Source of the DNA: Macrolepiota albuminosa
Taxonomy: Eukaryota; Basidiomycota; Agaricomycetes; Agaricales; Agaricaceae
NCBI GenBank assembly: GCA_027475525.1
Contig: JAMWFC010000007.1
Location: 62,001-126,000, forward strand
Direction of reading: 5' to 3'
Length of the DNA stretch: 64,000 bases
This document shows positions 20,806 to 32,925 of the stretch, one piece after another. Position numbers and translations under genes: made by a program. The notes under the pieces are model-generated. The model saw only the letters and a list, made by a program, of their open reading frames with translations. It did no database searches and was not told where the DNA came from. Position 1 is the first letter of the stretch. The number at the start of each line of letters is the position of its first letter.

Positions 20806-21430
20806 CGGGGTACTTGTCACAGATTTAAGGTTTGCGTGAGAGAGTTGTTCTATTTTTATTTAAATAAATTTTAAAAAATCTGGAAATATTATATTTGAAT
20901 AGCCCCCTTGAAATACATGCCCGTTGCACTCAAAAACACCCCATGTACCTCACAGGATCATGAGAAAAATATTCTTTTCTATTTTTTTCTCAACAAAAAT
21001 AATTCAAGAAGAAATATCATAAAAATTCTACAAGTCAATGGTCAAACCACATGCCACAGCTACTCTAATTATCCTCAGACATATCTTCATCCAATAAAGC
21101 ACCCTGAGCCTGAGAAGAAGATGGAACAACGTCAATACTCTGATTTTCGGAAGATGGCAGAACCAGAATGTTGCCCTGGTGTCTTTTGATGAATCCAAAC
21201 CAAACACGGAATTTCCGCTGAAGATCGTTTGCATAAATCAAGACTTGGTTCATGTTCTTTGTCACCAGAAAACGCACTGAAACTAACAGGAAGCAGTCAG
21301 ATAACAATTCGGTCCTGTATTTCTGGCCTCTATCTGAGACAACGAGAGGGTAAATTGGCCGGCATGAGGTGCGGCAGTGCAATGTACTTAGAATGAAAGC
21401 GAGTACAAAGCAATAACATGAATATAACAT
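20806..21430. repeat. Dispersed repeat with CCGGGGTAC...TTGTCACAG end, copy 2
   Basis: Longer copy of the repeat at 2918-3470. It contains about 280 bases (21010-21300) missing there, which include the coding-like minus-strand frame listed separately. Confidence 0.75.
21065..21350 (-). other. Coding-like frame inside the dispersed repeat
   Basis: Minus-strand residues in the order KYRTELLSDCFLLVSVRFLV, NMNQVLIYANDLQRKFRVWF, HQGNILVLPSSE and a Ser/Gln/Asp-rich tail ending DEDMSEDN before a stop. The part beyond about 21350 is not protein-like. I do not recognise it. Its position about 260 bases from a repeated terminus suggests the C-terminus of an element-encoded protein. Confidence 0.35.
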
Positions 21431-23240
21431 GCAAAAATTGACAAAACAAAAACGAAAAAAATAAATTGTCATTATCATTCTGAGATGGCGTGCGCGCAAG
21501 GCATGATGGACTCCAGCACCAACGATGGGTCGAGTGACCTACAACAAGTAAAGTTATAGATAATTGTTGCCAAAAAAATGATTAAAAATACCTGAAACGC
21601 GCCTCGTTGTCGCTGGGCGCAATGCGTGGCTATGAGACTGTTGGAAGGGAAAGGGCCTGAACAGTGAAGCGAAGAGTACTCTTTGAACTGGGAAATGGTG
21701 GCCGCATAAGGGTTGAGGTGTGGTTTGGAGGTCGTGCAAGGGAGGCGGCGTCGAAATCAATGCCAAAAAATGTGAAACTGTGAAACATTAGTAGATATGA
21801 CGAAAGACAGGATTATTACGAGTAATTATAAGAAAGTTGTTGAACTTTACGTCTATGGTCAGCTAATCATAGTAATAGTGCAGTGAACGAGCTCACCGAG
21901 ATTATTGCTCAGTGTGCGCAACTTTTTGTTGGAAAACTCCATGGCCTCTGCGATGATCCATTGCGCCAAATGGTACTATCGAACGTGCGAGGACTCGGGC
22001 CTGATGTGACTACTACAGGAAACGACATTGTATCGAGTCAATGCCGGATGCATGGTTGGATGGGTGGCGTCATCGTAGAGGTAAGGCAACTTCAGAGGCA
22101 TAGAAGATCAAAAACTTTAGGAAAATATACAAAGATTAGTTACTCACCTTCCGAATGCCGCCACGAGCCAATTTTCGCAGCCCTCGCAGCACCCCCGCAA
22201 TACTAGTCCGACCCCTAAACCCATGATCACCACCGTCTTCCTCATCAGCAAGAGCCCCGCTCCGCGGACGCACCCCAACTGATTTTAAAACAGGTGATGA
22301 ATAACCCGAGCCTCTCGAAAAGGAAGTCGACTTTGGCAAACGTTCGCCCCTAGATCGTAGATGGATCACTCGCTAATGTGAAGTTAGTAGGACAATCTAC
22401 ATCGAATGAGTCAAACATACCCAATCTTGTTTCGATTCGCGTTTGGTCCATTTACCAGTTTACCAGGAGGGAGACTGTCGTCCTGAGAGTTTTCTTTTCC
22501 GTAGTGTTGAAACTAAACTAGGAAACTAATGAGGACTTTGTGCGACCAAGTCGAGGTATGTCAAGAGAGTTCACCGTAGTTAATGGTCTGGCTTCTATGA
22601 AACTCAAAGTCGGGACATGGGGGAAGGACCGGGAGCAAGCAGCCGCACGAGAGTTGTGTATTGTCGAATTGTCGAATGTGGCAGCCGTGGACAGAAGATG
22701 TAAAACATGAGCAGAAATCTCAATGGTTTTGACGCACCGTAAGGTTTTCCCACTGCTTGGCGCCCTTCAGACAGCCATATCCTGCGCCGGCGAGTTGTGA
22801 TTGAGACTCTGTGTCGGAGCGGGTGGAATGAAAGTCGTACTAAGTAACGAAGTTAGTACAGCGAATAAAAGAATTTAAATACTTACCAAGCTTCATGAGT
22901 ACAATAGTAGGTGAGTCGGAAAGGGCTCGTAAGCGCGACGTTGTGGAGATTATCAAGTACTGACCTCTACCAGAAAGGATGCGTCGAATGCAGGCTAGAG
23001 TGTGAGGATCAATCAGTGTTTAGTCAAAAGAAAAATAACAATTAATCATAATAAACTTACGTTGTCCCACGCGTGATGACGTGGCACCTCGGCAACATTG
23101 TTGAAGTCAAACGGGGGCGAGGGATCGTAAGGGCATAGGAGCAAGTTAGAGTGCGGCTCGACACGCGGCGGCACAACGTAGCTAGAGCAAGTGTTAGTTA
23201 GAATAATGCGACGAAATCAATAAAAAAAAAACTTGGATCT
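21431..23240. other. Mostly unassigned sequence with one coding-like fragment
   Basis: On the minus strand about 22150-22369 reads as a Gly/Arg/Ser-rich peptide (GVRPRSGALADEEDGGDHGF, then GLRKLARGGIRK) ending at a gtgagt donor near 22149. The corresponding stretch at 60770-60985 is a decayed relative with the same block at the same strand and donor position. The rest has short frames only. No element ends were seen. Confidence 0.35.
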
Positions 23241-23243
23241 CTG

Positions 23244-23429
23244 TCAACCCTCTTTAAGCAATCGCTGCATATTGTAGAAGTTGTTCTCCAGATTTCGCAT
23301 TCCACGACCGCCACCCGAGACCTTCCTCTTCGTGACTGCCAGTCTTGCGCCGCTTTGTCGTACAAGCCTGACAGAGTCCATGATCCTCTCGACAATCGCG
23401 TTTTGTGAATCAACGGCTTCCCCGTACAT
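23244..23429 (-). other. Unidentified coding-like fragment
   Basis: A minus-strand frame reads YGEAVDSQNAIVERIMDSVR, then a basic Gly-rich stretch and NNFYNMQRLLKEG. It is helical in character and free of stops for about 60 codons. Closed on neither side. I do not recognise the family. Confidence 0.3.
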
Positions 23430-24009
23430 GCATCATTTTCCGCAGGTGCATATCGTAGCGTCGACCGGTTCTAGCAGGAAGAGACAGTACGTAGATCGTA
23501 GATGCAATTTTCAAGAGGATCATCCTAGTAAGTTTTAGACTTTGAATCAGGCATCGGAAATACTGTATATTTATATCCATGAAGTACATGTCGGGGCTAT
23601 CATAGCTGTGTATGTACGATTATGACAGACTATGTAACAAATGACTTGCCTAGGATCTCGTGATTCTACTGTTGAGAAAGGTCCGTGTACAAGGGCCAAG
23701 ATGGCGACGGAACAGCCAAAAGTTGTATGGATGGTCAGCAGATAAGCCAGGAAGCAGGGCGTGCGCAAAACGTATTTTTCTTGTTAGCGTAGTACAAAAT
23801 AAAAGATTTATCTTTACTCACCGGAGCGTTATCACAATGACGAAAGACAGCCTACCAACCGTCATATCAGTGTTGAAAGATTGCAGCAATTTTGAACGCT
23901 GATTTCTGGTCGGAAATGAGGCGCTTTGTCATCGTTGCCTATACTGCAAGTAAGTCGCAAGTTGACAGTTGAAGGATGACAGAATAGGACTTAACAAGTG
24001 ATTGTATGC

Positions 24010-25040
24010 AAGGCAAGTCTCGGACATGTGACTCACAGTGCATTGTCACGAAGCGTTCTGCTCCGCTCAAAAATCTACCAATCTTGACCTTACACTTCCA
24101 ATCCATGATCTCGTATTCCAGAGTCGCGATGAGTACCTTGCGGCGTTTGTTTCTGTCCTCGGGCCAGCCAACGATTTGAGTATTGTGCTTGTGTCCAAAG
24201 AGCTTTTCCGACATTCGATGAGCACTGTACTTCAGTTCGGTTGTCGACTTGAGACCGAGAGAGCCGAGAGAGCCGAGAGAGCCGAGAATAGGGAAGTACT
24301 TGTTGTGCGACTTGGCTTTGACACCATATCTGTTGTGCTTGATCCCGTAGAAAGTCCACATGAATATGAGAACGGCGAGTGTACCAGTGATGATAGGGAT
24401 TGAACAGAGAAGAGCATACATGATGGCACCAACAGACGAAGTCATCGAAGAGTCATTCACGAGCAGTGCCCATGCAAGATGAGGTCTAGGCAGTGCAGAC
24501 ATGTTCAGATAATTAGAGGCCATTGTATTCAGAGGCAGACGCACCATCACCGTCCATATCGGTGTAGTAATAATCATCGAAACCCCAAACATTGAGCTGA
24601 ACGAATGTTGGCCACAACGCCATGATTTCAAGCTCCCAAAGACCGTCCGAGTTCTGCGTCATCAAAGATGAGATTCCCTGATCATAACCCCAGTCGTTAA
24701 ATGGTCCTCGAGCTAAGAACTGTGGGACTTTGCGCGTAGGTCCAGAATATCCGGCGTCAGTGGACACGACATGGGCTACAGACAGTGTCGCTTGGTTCCA
24801 ATCTACGAACATTATTGCACGCAGTAATAAAACAAGAAAAGACTGGAAAACTTACATTGTACCATGACATGATCGCCATCCCAGAAACTTTCGAAAGATT
24901 GGAAAACGCTCCAGTTTACAAACCGTCGAAGTGATTTAAGCACATAATTCGCGGAGGGTTCAGTACGAGATGGAACCAACAAGTGATGTACAAGTTTCGG
25001 CGTCGATGGACAACCCAGAGCCCTAGATATATAGGAGTAA
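24010..25040 (-). pseudogene. Alpha-1,3-glucan synthase fragment (Ags1/Mok1 type)
   Basis: Reading down the minus strand: RALGCPSTP and VNWSVFQSFESFWDGDHVMV (exon 24856-25037), a 53-nt intron (24803-24855), WNQATLSVAHV, then LARGPFNDWGYDQGISSLMT, MDGDG, LNTMASNYLNMSALPRPHLA, SSVGAIMYALL, a transmembrane segment, YGIKHNRYGVKAKSHNKYFP, EKLFGHKHNTQIVGWPEDRN and LEYEIMDWK. This is the junction between the extracellular region, membrane helix and cytoplasmic synthase domain of the cell-wall alpha-glucan synthase. It is broken: a frameshift after MDGDG, a deletion before SSVGAIM, loss of homology right after KVKIG, and a 9-bp microsatellite encoding Leu-Gly-Ser repeats (24251-24290). Most of the very large gene is missing. 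Confidence 0.88.
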
Positions 25041-25299
25041 TAAGATTACTGTTTGAGTAGTGTACGTGCCACAAGGTGTATGTCTACGAGCTGCGTGGTC
25101 CGAGGCTGCACGTTCCTATGTGCGTCGGGGTTGGAGACAGGATGGGCGAGAGCGGCAATGAGAGGTGTTGGTATGGTACAGGTACCACTGTCTCCGTCCC
25201 TGTCGACGGCACCAGCGGCACCCATTCAGCATCTCCATCCTTACAGCACGGCCTTCCCTGGGCCTCCCTTGATGGAGGCACTCCGGTGGAAAGGATCAA

Positions 25300-25567
25300 T
25301 GACAGAGACAACGGCCGCCCACACGTCCAGCTGGACTGGGTGCACAGAAAGCGGCTCAAGTTCAGTTGTACAGTTTATTATGCGAAGCAGTTTGCGCGGT
25401 TAAAGACGATGTGCGGGGTGCATGATGAGGCGTTAGCGGAAAGCTTGCAGAGAAGCAAGGAGTGGGGAGCAGATGGGGGCAAGAGTCAGAGTGATTTTTG
25501 GAAGACGGAGGATGAGAGGTTTGTTATAAAGACGCTGGTTGATGCGTGGAACGTTGCGGATTTGTAC
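25300..25567 (+). pseudogene. Fab1/PIKfyve-type PI3P 5-kinase, kinase-domain fragment
   Basis: The frame reads HVQLDW, RLKFSCTVYYAKQFARLKTM, CGVHDEALAESLQRSKEW, GGKSQSDFWKTEDERFVIKT and LVDAWNVADL, the N-lobe and start of the catalytic core of the PIP-kinase fold of Fab1, which makes PI(3,5)P2 on endosome/vacuole membranes. The GGKSxSxFWKT block is diagnostic. It stops at a GT donor after NVADL, and what follows is hydrophobic, not kinase-like. The FYVE and chaperonin-like parts and the rest of the kinase are absent, so this is a single shuffled exon-sized piece. Confidence 0.8.
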
Positions 25568-26470
25568 GTTGTTTTCCTTGTCGTTCATCTTGTTGTTGTT
25601 TTTGTCGTTGTCGTTTTTGTTGGGACATCAGCTGAAATTTGGGATGTAGACAGGTTTTACAGACTGAATTTCATCCTGTTTGTCTGCATAAACTTCCAAA
25701 GGATTTACTTTGCAGCCTTGATAATATCTGCACCACCCGTGTACTCGGGGAAGAATTTCTGTAGCGGCATCTACATGAACAGAGACTATACAAATGTGAA
25801 AATGCACAAAGTAAAGACGGAGTTGAACGAAAAAAGGAGCGGCTTAAAAATGCACCTTGGGCAGCTTCACTTTGAACACGTCGTTCTTATTCAAGAATAA
25901 TATCATTGATGTACAAAGGAATCACCGAGAGCCGATGACGGACGCGAAGTGATGCAGCGGTTCTCTCAGTTGGTTCTGTGAGAGAAAGGAAAGGTCGGCA
26001 GCGTTGAATGGGATCCAAATCCAAAAGAAAGTAAGTATCAAGTCCAGTTAATTCGAAAGCGAAACAATAGGGCCAAACAAAGAATAGTAGTTTCAATTCA
26101 ATACAGACGCGATTTCAGATGAGCTACATCACACCTGTACACTTCCAACGAGTCCCGGCGCACAATCATGGCACGAATCTGAACAAAAAGAAACAAAATG
26201 GTCAATTCTCAGGCCGGTAGAGAGAAACGTGGGTGGATGGATAAGACTGCAAACAAACCAATTCCAAACAAGAGTATCCATCGAAGCCTCATGAACGGGT
26301 AGACGATGTCGACAGAAGGATCCATAGCGATAAGAATCGGGAAAAAAAAAAAAAAAAAAAACGAGGCAAACGGAAAACATAGAAGCACACAGGAACAGAT
26401 CAAGCATAATTGTACCCAAGGAAGGACTGCAGCTCAGAAACCAAATTGTAATGCCTGAAGCTCAATACCC
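25568..26470. other. No supportable gene
   Basis: The open frame continuing from the kinase fragment is low in complexity (Val-rich from a gtt/gtc run near 25580-25620) and not convincing. A 20-nt poly(A) lies near 26341-26361, but no target-site duplication or retroposed gene could be tied to it. Confidence 0.4.
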
Positions 26471-26471
26471 A

Positions 26472-27500
26472 CCTACGATTTCTCCTCCAGCAGCACCTGA
26501 TCGTACTTGTTCAGCGCCGTACAAAAAATAATGCTCGTCACACTCTCGAAACAGTGGATCCACTTCTTCCGCTTGGATCGTTTACCGCCAACATCGAACA
26601 TGTGAATTCTGTAAGTAAAACAGCGATTAGCATCTTACGAGCGGAGATGGGATGTAATAAGTAGACAAGCATAGAATGAAGGGGCTGGTCAGAAGAAGGA
26701 AGAAAAAAGCATATATAGTTAGATGGCGGAGATAGGAGACGCTGGTAGTGAGTGTAAGAAATGAAGAATTCATTTGTTCAGGGAAGGGAAACCAAGGGAT
26801 GAGGAGGAAAGGGAAACAAGCGACCAAAGGGCTGCTCACGATAGGGTATTCATCAAAAACCGCTCCTCAGATATCCCAAACGTCTTTCTCTGCGCACGAA
26901 GGACGTCAGTCTCGTTGGGAATGTATCCAGGCATGCCTATTGTTAAAATCTCTGAGAAGAAGCTAGATAAAATGAAATTAATGAAATTATAAGTGTAGTT
27001 CAAACTTTTGAGGGACCGAACTCACTAGCTGGCGGAATCCATGAGATAAAAATTGCTAGTATGGTCGTCCATATTCTTCTGGAATGTCTCATCCTTCCAC
27101 ACCTGATTGATTGCCTCTGCAATTTCGGGTGCAAACCACGCATCCTCCTCCGCCTTCCTTTTTAGCCTCTCATCGGCCTCGTCATTTAACGCTTCTTCCT
27201 CTGGTTTATCCTCACCTAGTTGCATCCTCTTGACCCTCCTCCTCCTCGCCTGGCACATTGTTGAGGGTAGATGACTTGTTTCTATCTGTCAATCGCGGTC
27301 GACCTCGCCTTTTGCTTTCTGTCAGTTGTCGAGATTCATCCACCCATGGCCGCTCGTAATCGCTGAACCGATGCAAGTGGGAAGGCAGCCCGGTGTGCAA
27401 CAGCACCGCCTTGATGATGCACAATTGTCCAACAATGAATAAGTGAGAATCAGTACTAGATACCTGCAAAAGAACTTGGCAATAGATTGGATTTATCATC
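26472..27500 (-). pseudogene. G-protein alpha subunit fragment with an expanded helical domain
   Basis: Minus strand: a helical-domain exon containing an acidic/basic inserted tract (LGEDKPEEEALNDEADERLK), then FAPEIAEAINQVWKDETFQK and SNFYLMDSAS (27025-27258). Next an exon with PGYIPNETDVLRAQRKTFGI (about 26840-26930). Then, after [26 protein letters not shown] and [12 protein letters not shown] (26608 to about 26480). DVGG and RKKWIHCF are switch II of heterotrimeric G-alpha; the family usually has DVGGQRSERKKW, so Gln and Glu are changed to Lys and Lys here. The Gln is needed for GTP hydrolysis. A frameshift separates 27212-27500 from 27025-27258, and the N-terminal P-loop and the C-terminus are missing. 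Inserted helical domains occur in some basidiomycete G-alpha classes. Confidence 0.85.
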
Positions 27501-27617
27501 AAAGATGTGGCGAGTCTGTATACATACGTTAGTTATCCCAACATTGGTCCTCCAGGACCTGAGATTACATCAGTATCAGCAGGTGTCGACTTGTGGTGAG
27601 CGGACTGTGGTTCAACG

Positions 27618-27925
27618 TCACTGTCTCTTGTGGAAATCACAGAGAACATGAAAGCAAAGATGAAAAAAAACAGGATTATTATCAGCCTTGATGAACAATT
27701 TCAAGTCGAATGGGTCATGTACGAGAAGGAAGAAGGTTTGGATTTTAGAGGTGGGCGGTATATTCGACGCTGTCCTATGCACCGTCGGAGTGATTTTAAA
27801 CACCTAATTGACAGGGGGTGCAGAACGAAGTGGCACCATGGAGTGACGTCCAAGTCATGGCGTCGATGGGCAACCCAAGGCCCTAGGAATATTGGAGTAA
27901 TCAGAAAGCCTTTCAGTAGTGTACA
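27618..27925 (-). pseudogene. Second alpha-1,3-glucan synthase-like fragment
   Basis: Nucleotides 27819-27925 align with 24961-25070 of the first fragment (shared gtcgatgg-caaccca, aggagtaat, agtagtgtac), and the minus strand again reads RALGCPSTP, now followed by stops. Homology fades after the VFK/VLK position. A shorter and more decayed paralogous or duplicated piece on the same strand. Confidence 0.5.
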
Positions 27926-28289
27926 AGTAAATAAAAAAATTCACTTACATAGCGTAGAGGTTCTCCATGCCGCCAAAATCGTTGGGAGCGGAGCCGCATG
28001 ATGACGTGGCAGCACGGGAGGGTCATTCTAATCGTTCGATGGTTGACTGAGGGTTGGAAAATGTGTGGGGGCGGAGATGAGGGCAGATACTTGATATAAG
28101 GTGTCGGAATGTAAGGCCGAAAAAATAATCAGTAATCACTATGCTCATAAAACGCTAGACTCGACTCCATCAACCGAGGCAAGCCGCCACCACCACCAAA
28201 CAGCCCCTTCAAACCTCCAAACAATCTTGTCCCACTCGCGCTCGATGTCCAGCATCCCAACAATCCCGCCATCCACCCACCACGTTCTG

Positions 28290-29064
28290 GCATCTTGGCC
28301 CCATCCACGACATATCATGGGCAGTTTCGTGTCGTTCTATGTACCAATAAAGGACGTACTGTGGTGTGGTTCATAAATGCATCTTCATGGTTTGAGAGAA
28401 CAAAAATTGAAATGATGACGACAGTTATTCATCCATCTCTAAGTCACATCTATGGGTTCTATTCGAGTATATTCCTGGTCGGTCAATGGCAAGATATAGA
28501 CCCGGCATCAATATCACCCTCGAGGAGGCCGAGATTATCTCCCAGCGTGTCCTGGAGCTCGGGCGGCGGCTTCGCTGCTTTTGTATTCTACACTGCGATG
28601 TTCATGTTGGTAATATCATCCTTCGAGAACTGGATCACTTCCCTGTCTTGATCGATTGGGGTTGCTCTATATTCCGGGCTGCCGACCTCCCTTTGCAAGA
28701 ACGATGGGACGATCCAAGTGTTTGGACGGATTTTCACAGAGACATACGCTATTTACTTCGCACTGGAGCTTACTATAAGGGACCAAACGATGATCCTGTA
28801 CATCCCACTATTACAGCAGGTGGAATATGGCACCGCTTCAGAATCCCGGTGAGTGACAAGGAATTAGTTCAACTGGGGGAAGATTTGGGTTATGGAATTG
28901 CTAATGGGTCGATCACGTCTCTATCTGCCGAAGAAAAGGCTCTCTTCTATGATGAAGACACGAGCGTGGACGTCCGTCATGGTTTGCGGTTCAAGGTAAA
29001 GAAGGGCATCAAGACTAGAAAATGGATGATCCCTGTCCGGCGGAGTAGGAATATAAGGTATTAG
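28290..29064 (+). pseudogene. Protein-kinase-like fold fragment (catalytic loop HCDVHVGN)
   Basis: The 3' frame (28486-29064) reads through LHCDVHVGNIIL (equivalent to the HxDxxxxN catalytic loop of kinases and aminoglycoside-phosphotransferase-like proteins) and LIDWGCSIF (the DFG-equivalent, DWG). After that come DDPSVWTDFHRDIRYLL and a basic C-terminus ending TAG. The N-terminal part lies in another frame upstream (HIYGFYSSIFLVGQW near 28450-28485), so at least one frameshift separates them. The Gly-rich loop and the ATP-binding lysine were not found. The exact subfamily is unclear; many lineage-specific kinase-like genes of this type exist in agaricomycetes. Confidence 0.6.
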
Positions 29065-31480
29065 ACCTCCTGATTGGTTCGCAAAATCAAGTTTGACATG
29101 ACTTAATGTATATAATATGAACCCTGTCCAAGTATATCCTTAGAAATTCTTAGATTCTTGTGACCCCCACTCCGGAACTGGATATTAGGCCCCATAAAAA
29201 CACAGTGAGAGAGAGACCAAGGACATGTCTATTGCATGGTATGAACCCGTTGTCCGAAAGAACGGTGGTTTCATATAACGTGGATAAGATTGTGCACAAA
29301 GAGGCAGTAAACGAGCCCTACATGAAAAAGTGTAGAGAGTGTGTCTGCAGCTGGATAGGCCTTGAATGTGAACAGTGCTCTGGAATTGACGCCATGCCCT
29401 CGCAAACGAACCAAGTATTGCGATCACCGACCGCTTGAGGTGCCTCCGCGTTTATCCAAGCCAGCTCGCATGTATCTACTCGCCTTCGAAAATGAGTTCC
29501 CCATGCTTCTCTTATTGGTGCTTTTGAAGCGGTCTTAGACGATCTTTTCGAGCGTAAAATAAAGAACTAATCTTGTCATTACCAGGATCTTCCATTTGGT
29601 CTACATTTGCAAGGAATCACAACAGGTCCCATCCAAAACCCGATATTCTCAAGGCCTCGACTGTCTTCTTGTATACGTACCTATTCCATCACATTCTCAT
29701 TTATTTTCTACTTAGCCACATGGACTGCAATTTGTATGGGAAAATATGAACATGACATAAAAGCAACGCTTCGCTTATCCATTTGGATTCATAAACGCTG
29801 TCACGCGTAACTCGAGACGATGGGGAAAGTACATTCGACGGGTATGGTATGTTTTGCGGGACCATAAGGAGATGCTCTTGTAGACAGTTGCAAGTGCAGC
29901 CGGGGACCCACCTGCCAGAAGATTGGTGAGATTATGTGTTTAAGTATACAAGATCAGTATTGTGTATATGAGCCTCCGACACTGTGTAGAAAGAAAGGGA
30001 TCATGAAACATGCAGCGATTCATCTCTTTTGCATGTGCGAAAGCAGATGCGCACGTTAGGGAGTCCATTCCATCCCCTTGAACTGCCAGCCAAAGAGAGC
30101 ATTGAATGAGAGAAACTGTACCATCCTTTGATGCTTTGGGAAGAAAGTTAAAAGCTGAAAAGACTAGCATCTTATTCGTCACGTTGAAATTGATACATAA
30201 ATTGATACATTGATACAATGCAAATTGCCGCTAACAAATGAATCGGAGGAAGACATGGAAAGATCGCAATGCAGTCGTTTGTCCCTTCGCCTAGTGTCGA
30301 GACCGCGCTCATCATCAAGGATTAGCGATCTACACAACGTTGAGCAAGGGCAATGCTCACGAGCGAAACTAATTTACCTTTAAAACCCTGGGCTTTTCTA
30401 CCTGTTCATAATAACTCCCGCGATCATCCCCAGTGTGGTCATATTAGTATAGGTGGTCGTAGGTATGGCCGACATGTTCCGCACGCGCCTCGTGTTTGTT
30501 GGAACCGAGTTTCTAACACATAAGTTCGTCGATCTTCCGTAATCATATAGTCCCACGGAACAGACCATACTCGCCGCATGCCCTTTCCCCGTCGCCTCGG
30601 TTATGCATGACAGCGTTTAAGTGACATCGCGGTCTCACTTTACCATGCCGCGAATAACTCTCACGGGCATCAACGTAGGTCCGGCTTTGTAGGGACGACT
30701 TTTGCAATGTGATGATTGAAGCAGCGAGGTAGGTGACCTTGTGCGCCATTTCACTTGGGTGATCGAGGCATTCATTGTGCCAATAGATACGACGAGCATC
30801 GATTGAGAGATACGGGACAAGAGATTGGATGAGGGCAAGGGGCGATTCGTAAGAAAATTGTTGTACATTTAACATAGCTGAATCGATACAAGTCTATGAG
30901 TGTCTAATCGTCCTGGGCGGGCATGGGAACGTACGTCCTGAGAATGTATGTACCATCACTCCAGTAATCGACGTAGTTTCTCCAATGATTTGAAGCGTCG
31001 AGTTATGTGACGTTGTGCACAGTTTCACTTGGGTGATATTACATTACTGCGCTCTTTGTGCAAGTGATAAATGGGACTATGGGAGAGGAAATGAGTTCCT
31101 GCACGAGTCGAACGTGCGAGGACTCGGGCTGGGTGTAATACTGTCTTGATCGATACACGTTGGGCAGGGGACGATGGCGATGCGATTGGTTCTCGAAGTT
31201 TGGAAGGGAAAAAAGACCAGATACATGAGTTGTTCTTGAGTCTAACATGCGTTAACTCGAGGATTGTATAGGCAAGACATTGAAGAGCGGTACGGATTGT
31301 TGCTTCGAGTTTGGAGGTTCACGCGTGAATGATATCGGCCAGTTGGGACGTACGTGGAGCCGGAGGATTGAGGTAATGGATTTAACTTACTTACCATGCA
31401 CACGAGGTTTACTTGGCATCTGTAAAGTAGTCTAGGACTTCAATGACTTTGTGTGATGAGGTGCCACATACAGAAAGGTA
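29065..31480. other. Unassigned sequence with scattered short frames and local duplications
   Basis: About 2.4 kb without a recognisable gene. A block around tttcacttgggtgat with preceding gtgacctt/cgttgtgc occurs at about 30735-30765 and again at about 31010-31040. The minus-strand peptide SSHVRLVQELISS (about 31085-31130) recurs as SSHVRLMQELVSS at about 35620-35660, so these are paralogous pieces of one unknown coding sequence. Confidence 0.4.
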
Positions 31481-32095
31481 ACGTCGTTCATCTGTAGGTC
31501 TGCGATGAGCTGGAAGAACCATTGGCAGTAACATCACCCACCATCATCCCTCCAAGGAGGTACTTTCCGTCCTCAGTAATAATATACTTTTTATATGTCG
31601 CACTGGAGGGGTCCTTGTACACGAGATAGTTAATTGACTGGTTCTTTGAGTCATTGTCGCCGCGGCGGCCTCTGTGGCTTGAAAGAGCTTTCTCGGGCTC
31701 AGATACAGAGGCAGTCTCAGGATCCTTACGTCAATGCCCATTAATCTGCGTAGAATGAGATTAGGCAGAACTCGAAGAATACAGAAGGAAAAAGGCACAC
31801 TTGAGTTTCGTACAGATCGGAAGTGTTCATCATACAAGGAGCGTGTGATGTCATGGCGAGGATATCGGCCATTTCGACTACACGGCATGACTTGAGCATA
31901 ATGTATCTGTGGAAAGTGAAAGTCTTCATGTACCTCCGGGACCGATTAGACCATAACTGTTTTCCCTCCAGCTTGCGCATTCTCCGATAGCATATACATT
32001 GTCGACGAATGTTTTTAAGTCGTTGTTGACGATTATACCGCCCCGCAGATGACACTGCAGTCCACTGACCTTCGCTACGTCATCTCTGGGTCAGA
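31480..32095 (-). pseudogene. NAD(P)H nitrite reductase, FAD-domain fragment
   Basis: Minus strand: DDVAKVSGLQCH, GGIIVNNDLKTFVDNVYAIG, ECASWRENSYGLIGPG. A 62-nt intron (GTACAT...GTGTAG) gives VEMADILAM and MMNTSDLYETQ. A second intron leads to LMGIDV. Further down, in other frames, come NSQF-linker-like sequence, LVYKDPSSATYKKYI, TEDGKYLLGGMMVGDV. This is the end of the pyridine-nucleotide/FAD domain of the fungal assimilatory nitrite reductase (NirB/NiiA type, nitrite to ammonium). Frameshifts lie after LMGIDV. The matching C-terminal piece is at 34.8-35.3 kb on the opposite strand. Confidence 0.85.
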
Positions 32096-32925
32096 TACTG
32101 ATAGCATAGATATCCTGGCTCTGCTGTATTGTGAAAAACTGGAAAAACCTCCAATGTCTTAAATACATGCGTAAGAAGTGGTAGTCACGGAAAAACAAAA
32201 GGCTGGTGGAAGAAACAACATTGGAAATGCCACCGCTGGGTGCAAAACGCACCCAGCGAGGAACAGAAGAAAAAATATACGTCAATAGCCCAGCGCGCAG
32301 ACTAAGAGCTTATCAAGGGCTACATTCATGTTCTCCAAAGGAGTCGAACCTTTCGGAGAAAGTGAAGAGTAATGAGGAATTTGCAGCAAGGGCCGCTACT
32401 AAACGTGGCTCCCCATTCACCCAAACAGTAATCACGCGCATGACTACATTCGAAAACAATGTTCCTCGCCTCCCGCTATCCAGAACTGTGTATTAGACTG
32501 TGGACGGCTTAGTAATAACGCTGGGATGTTGACCAATTCCGAGCTATGCAGAGACTGTCTCTGAGCCCAAGTGTGAGAGAAGAAAAGATAGGAAGCGGGA
32601 AGAGGGTGCCAGCGATACTGGTATGATTGAAAAGATATGTGTGCTGCAATGATTGAGTTGAGAAGCAGGCCAAGGCCGAGGATGCCGCTATACAAAAGCA
32701 GGCTCTCCAGGATTCATAAAAGTAAGATCAAGGCTCCAAGTTCACACAAAGATATTCAATAACGTGAAAACTCATACAAAATCAGAAAGTATATGAGCAG
32801 AGTAATGTATTGTTATGCAGAAGTGATTTAATGATGTCCATAGTCAGTTCAATTTTATTTAATAAAAAAGAGGAGGTGTCTCAATTGTACTATCAAGATG
32901 TGATTGCCATGTACTTATCCATGAC
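32096..32925. other. No supportable gene
   Basis: Contains an unassigned 83-codon minus-strand frame (32444-32695) with a hydrophobic N-terminus and a 96-codon plus-strand frame overlapping nothing recognised. A poorly conserved block next to the repeat starting at 32926. Confidence 0.35.

Noticed and set aside
25076..25900. A 274-codon plus-strand frame as one complete gene
   Set aside because: Only residues encoded at about 25300-25567 match a family (Fab1 kinase). The upstream part has no kinase-like sense, and after the GT donor the frame is Val-rich low complexity, so it is one exon-sized fragment with chance extensions.
26341..26361. Poly(A) run as the tail of a processed pseudogene or LINE
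   Set aside because: No upstream retroposed coding sequence, RT or target duplication could be linked to it, and the nearby gene fragments retain introns.
31085..31130. tRNA or tRNA-derived SINE, from gcacg-ttcgact-cgtgc resembling a T-arm
   Set aside because: No matching A box, anticodon arm or acceptor stem could be folded, and the related stretch at 35.6 kb keeps peptide similarity (SSHVRL-QEL-SS), which points to coding paralogues.
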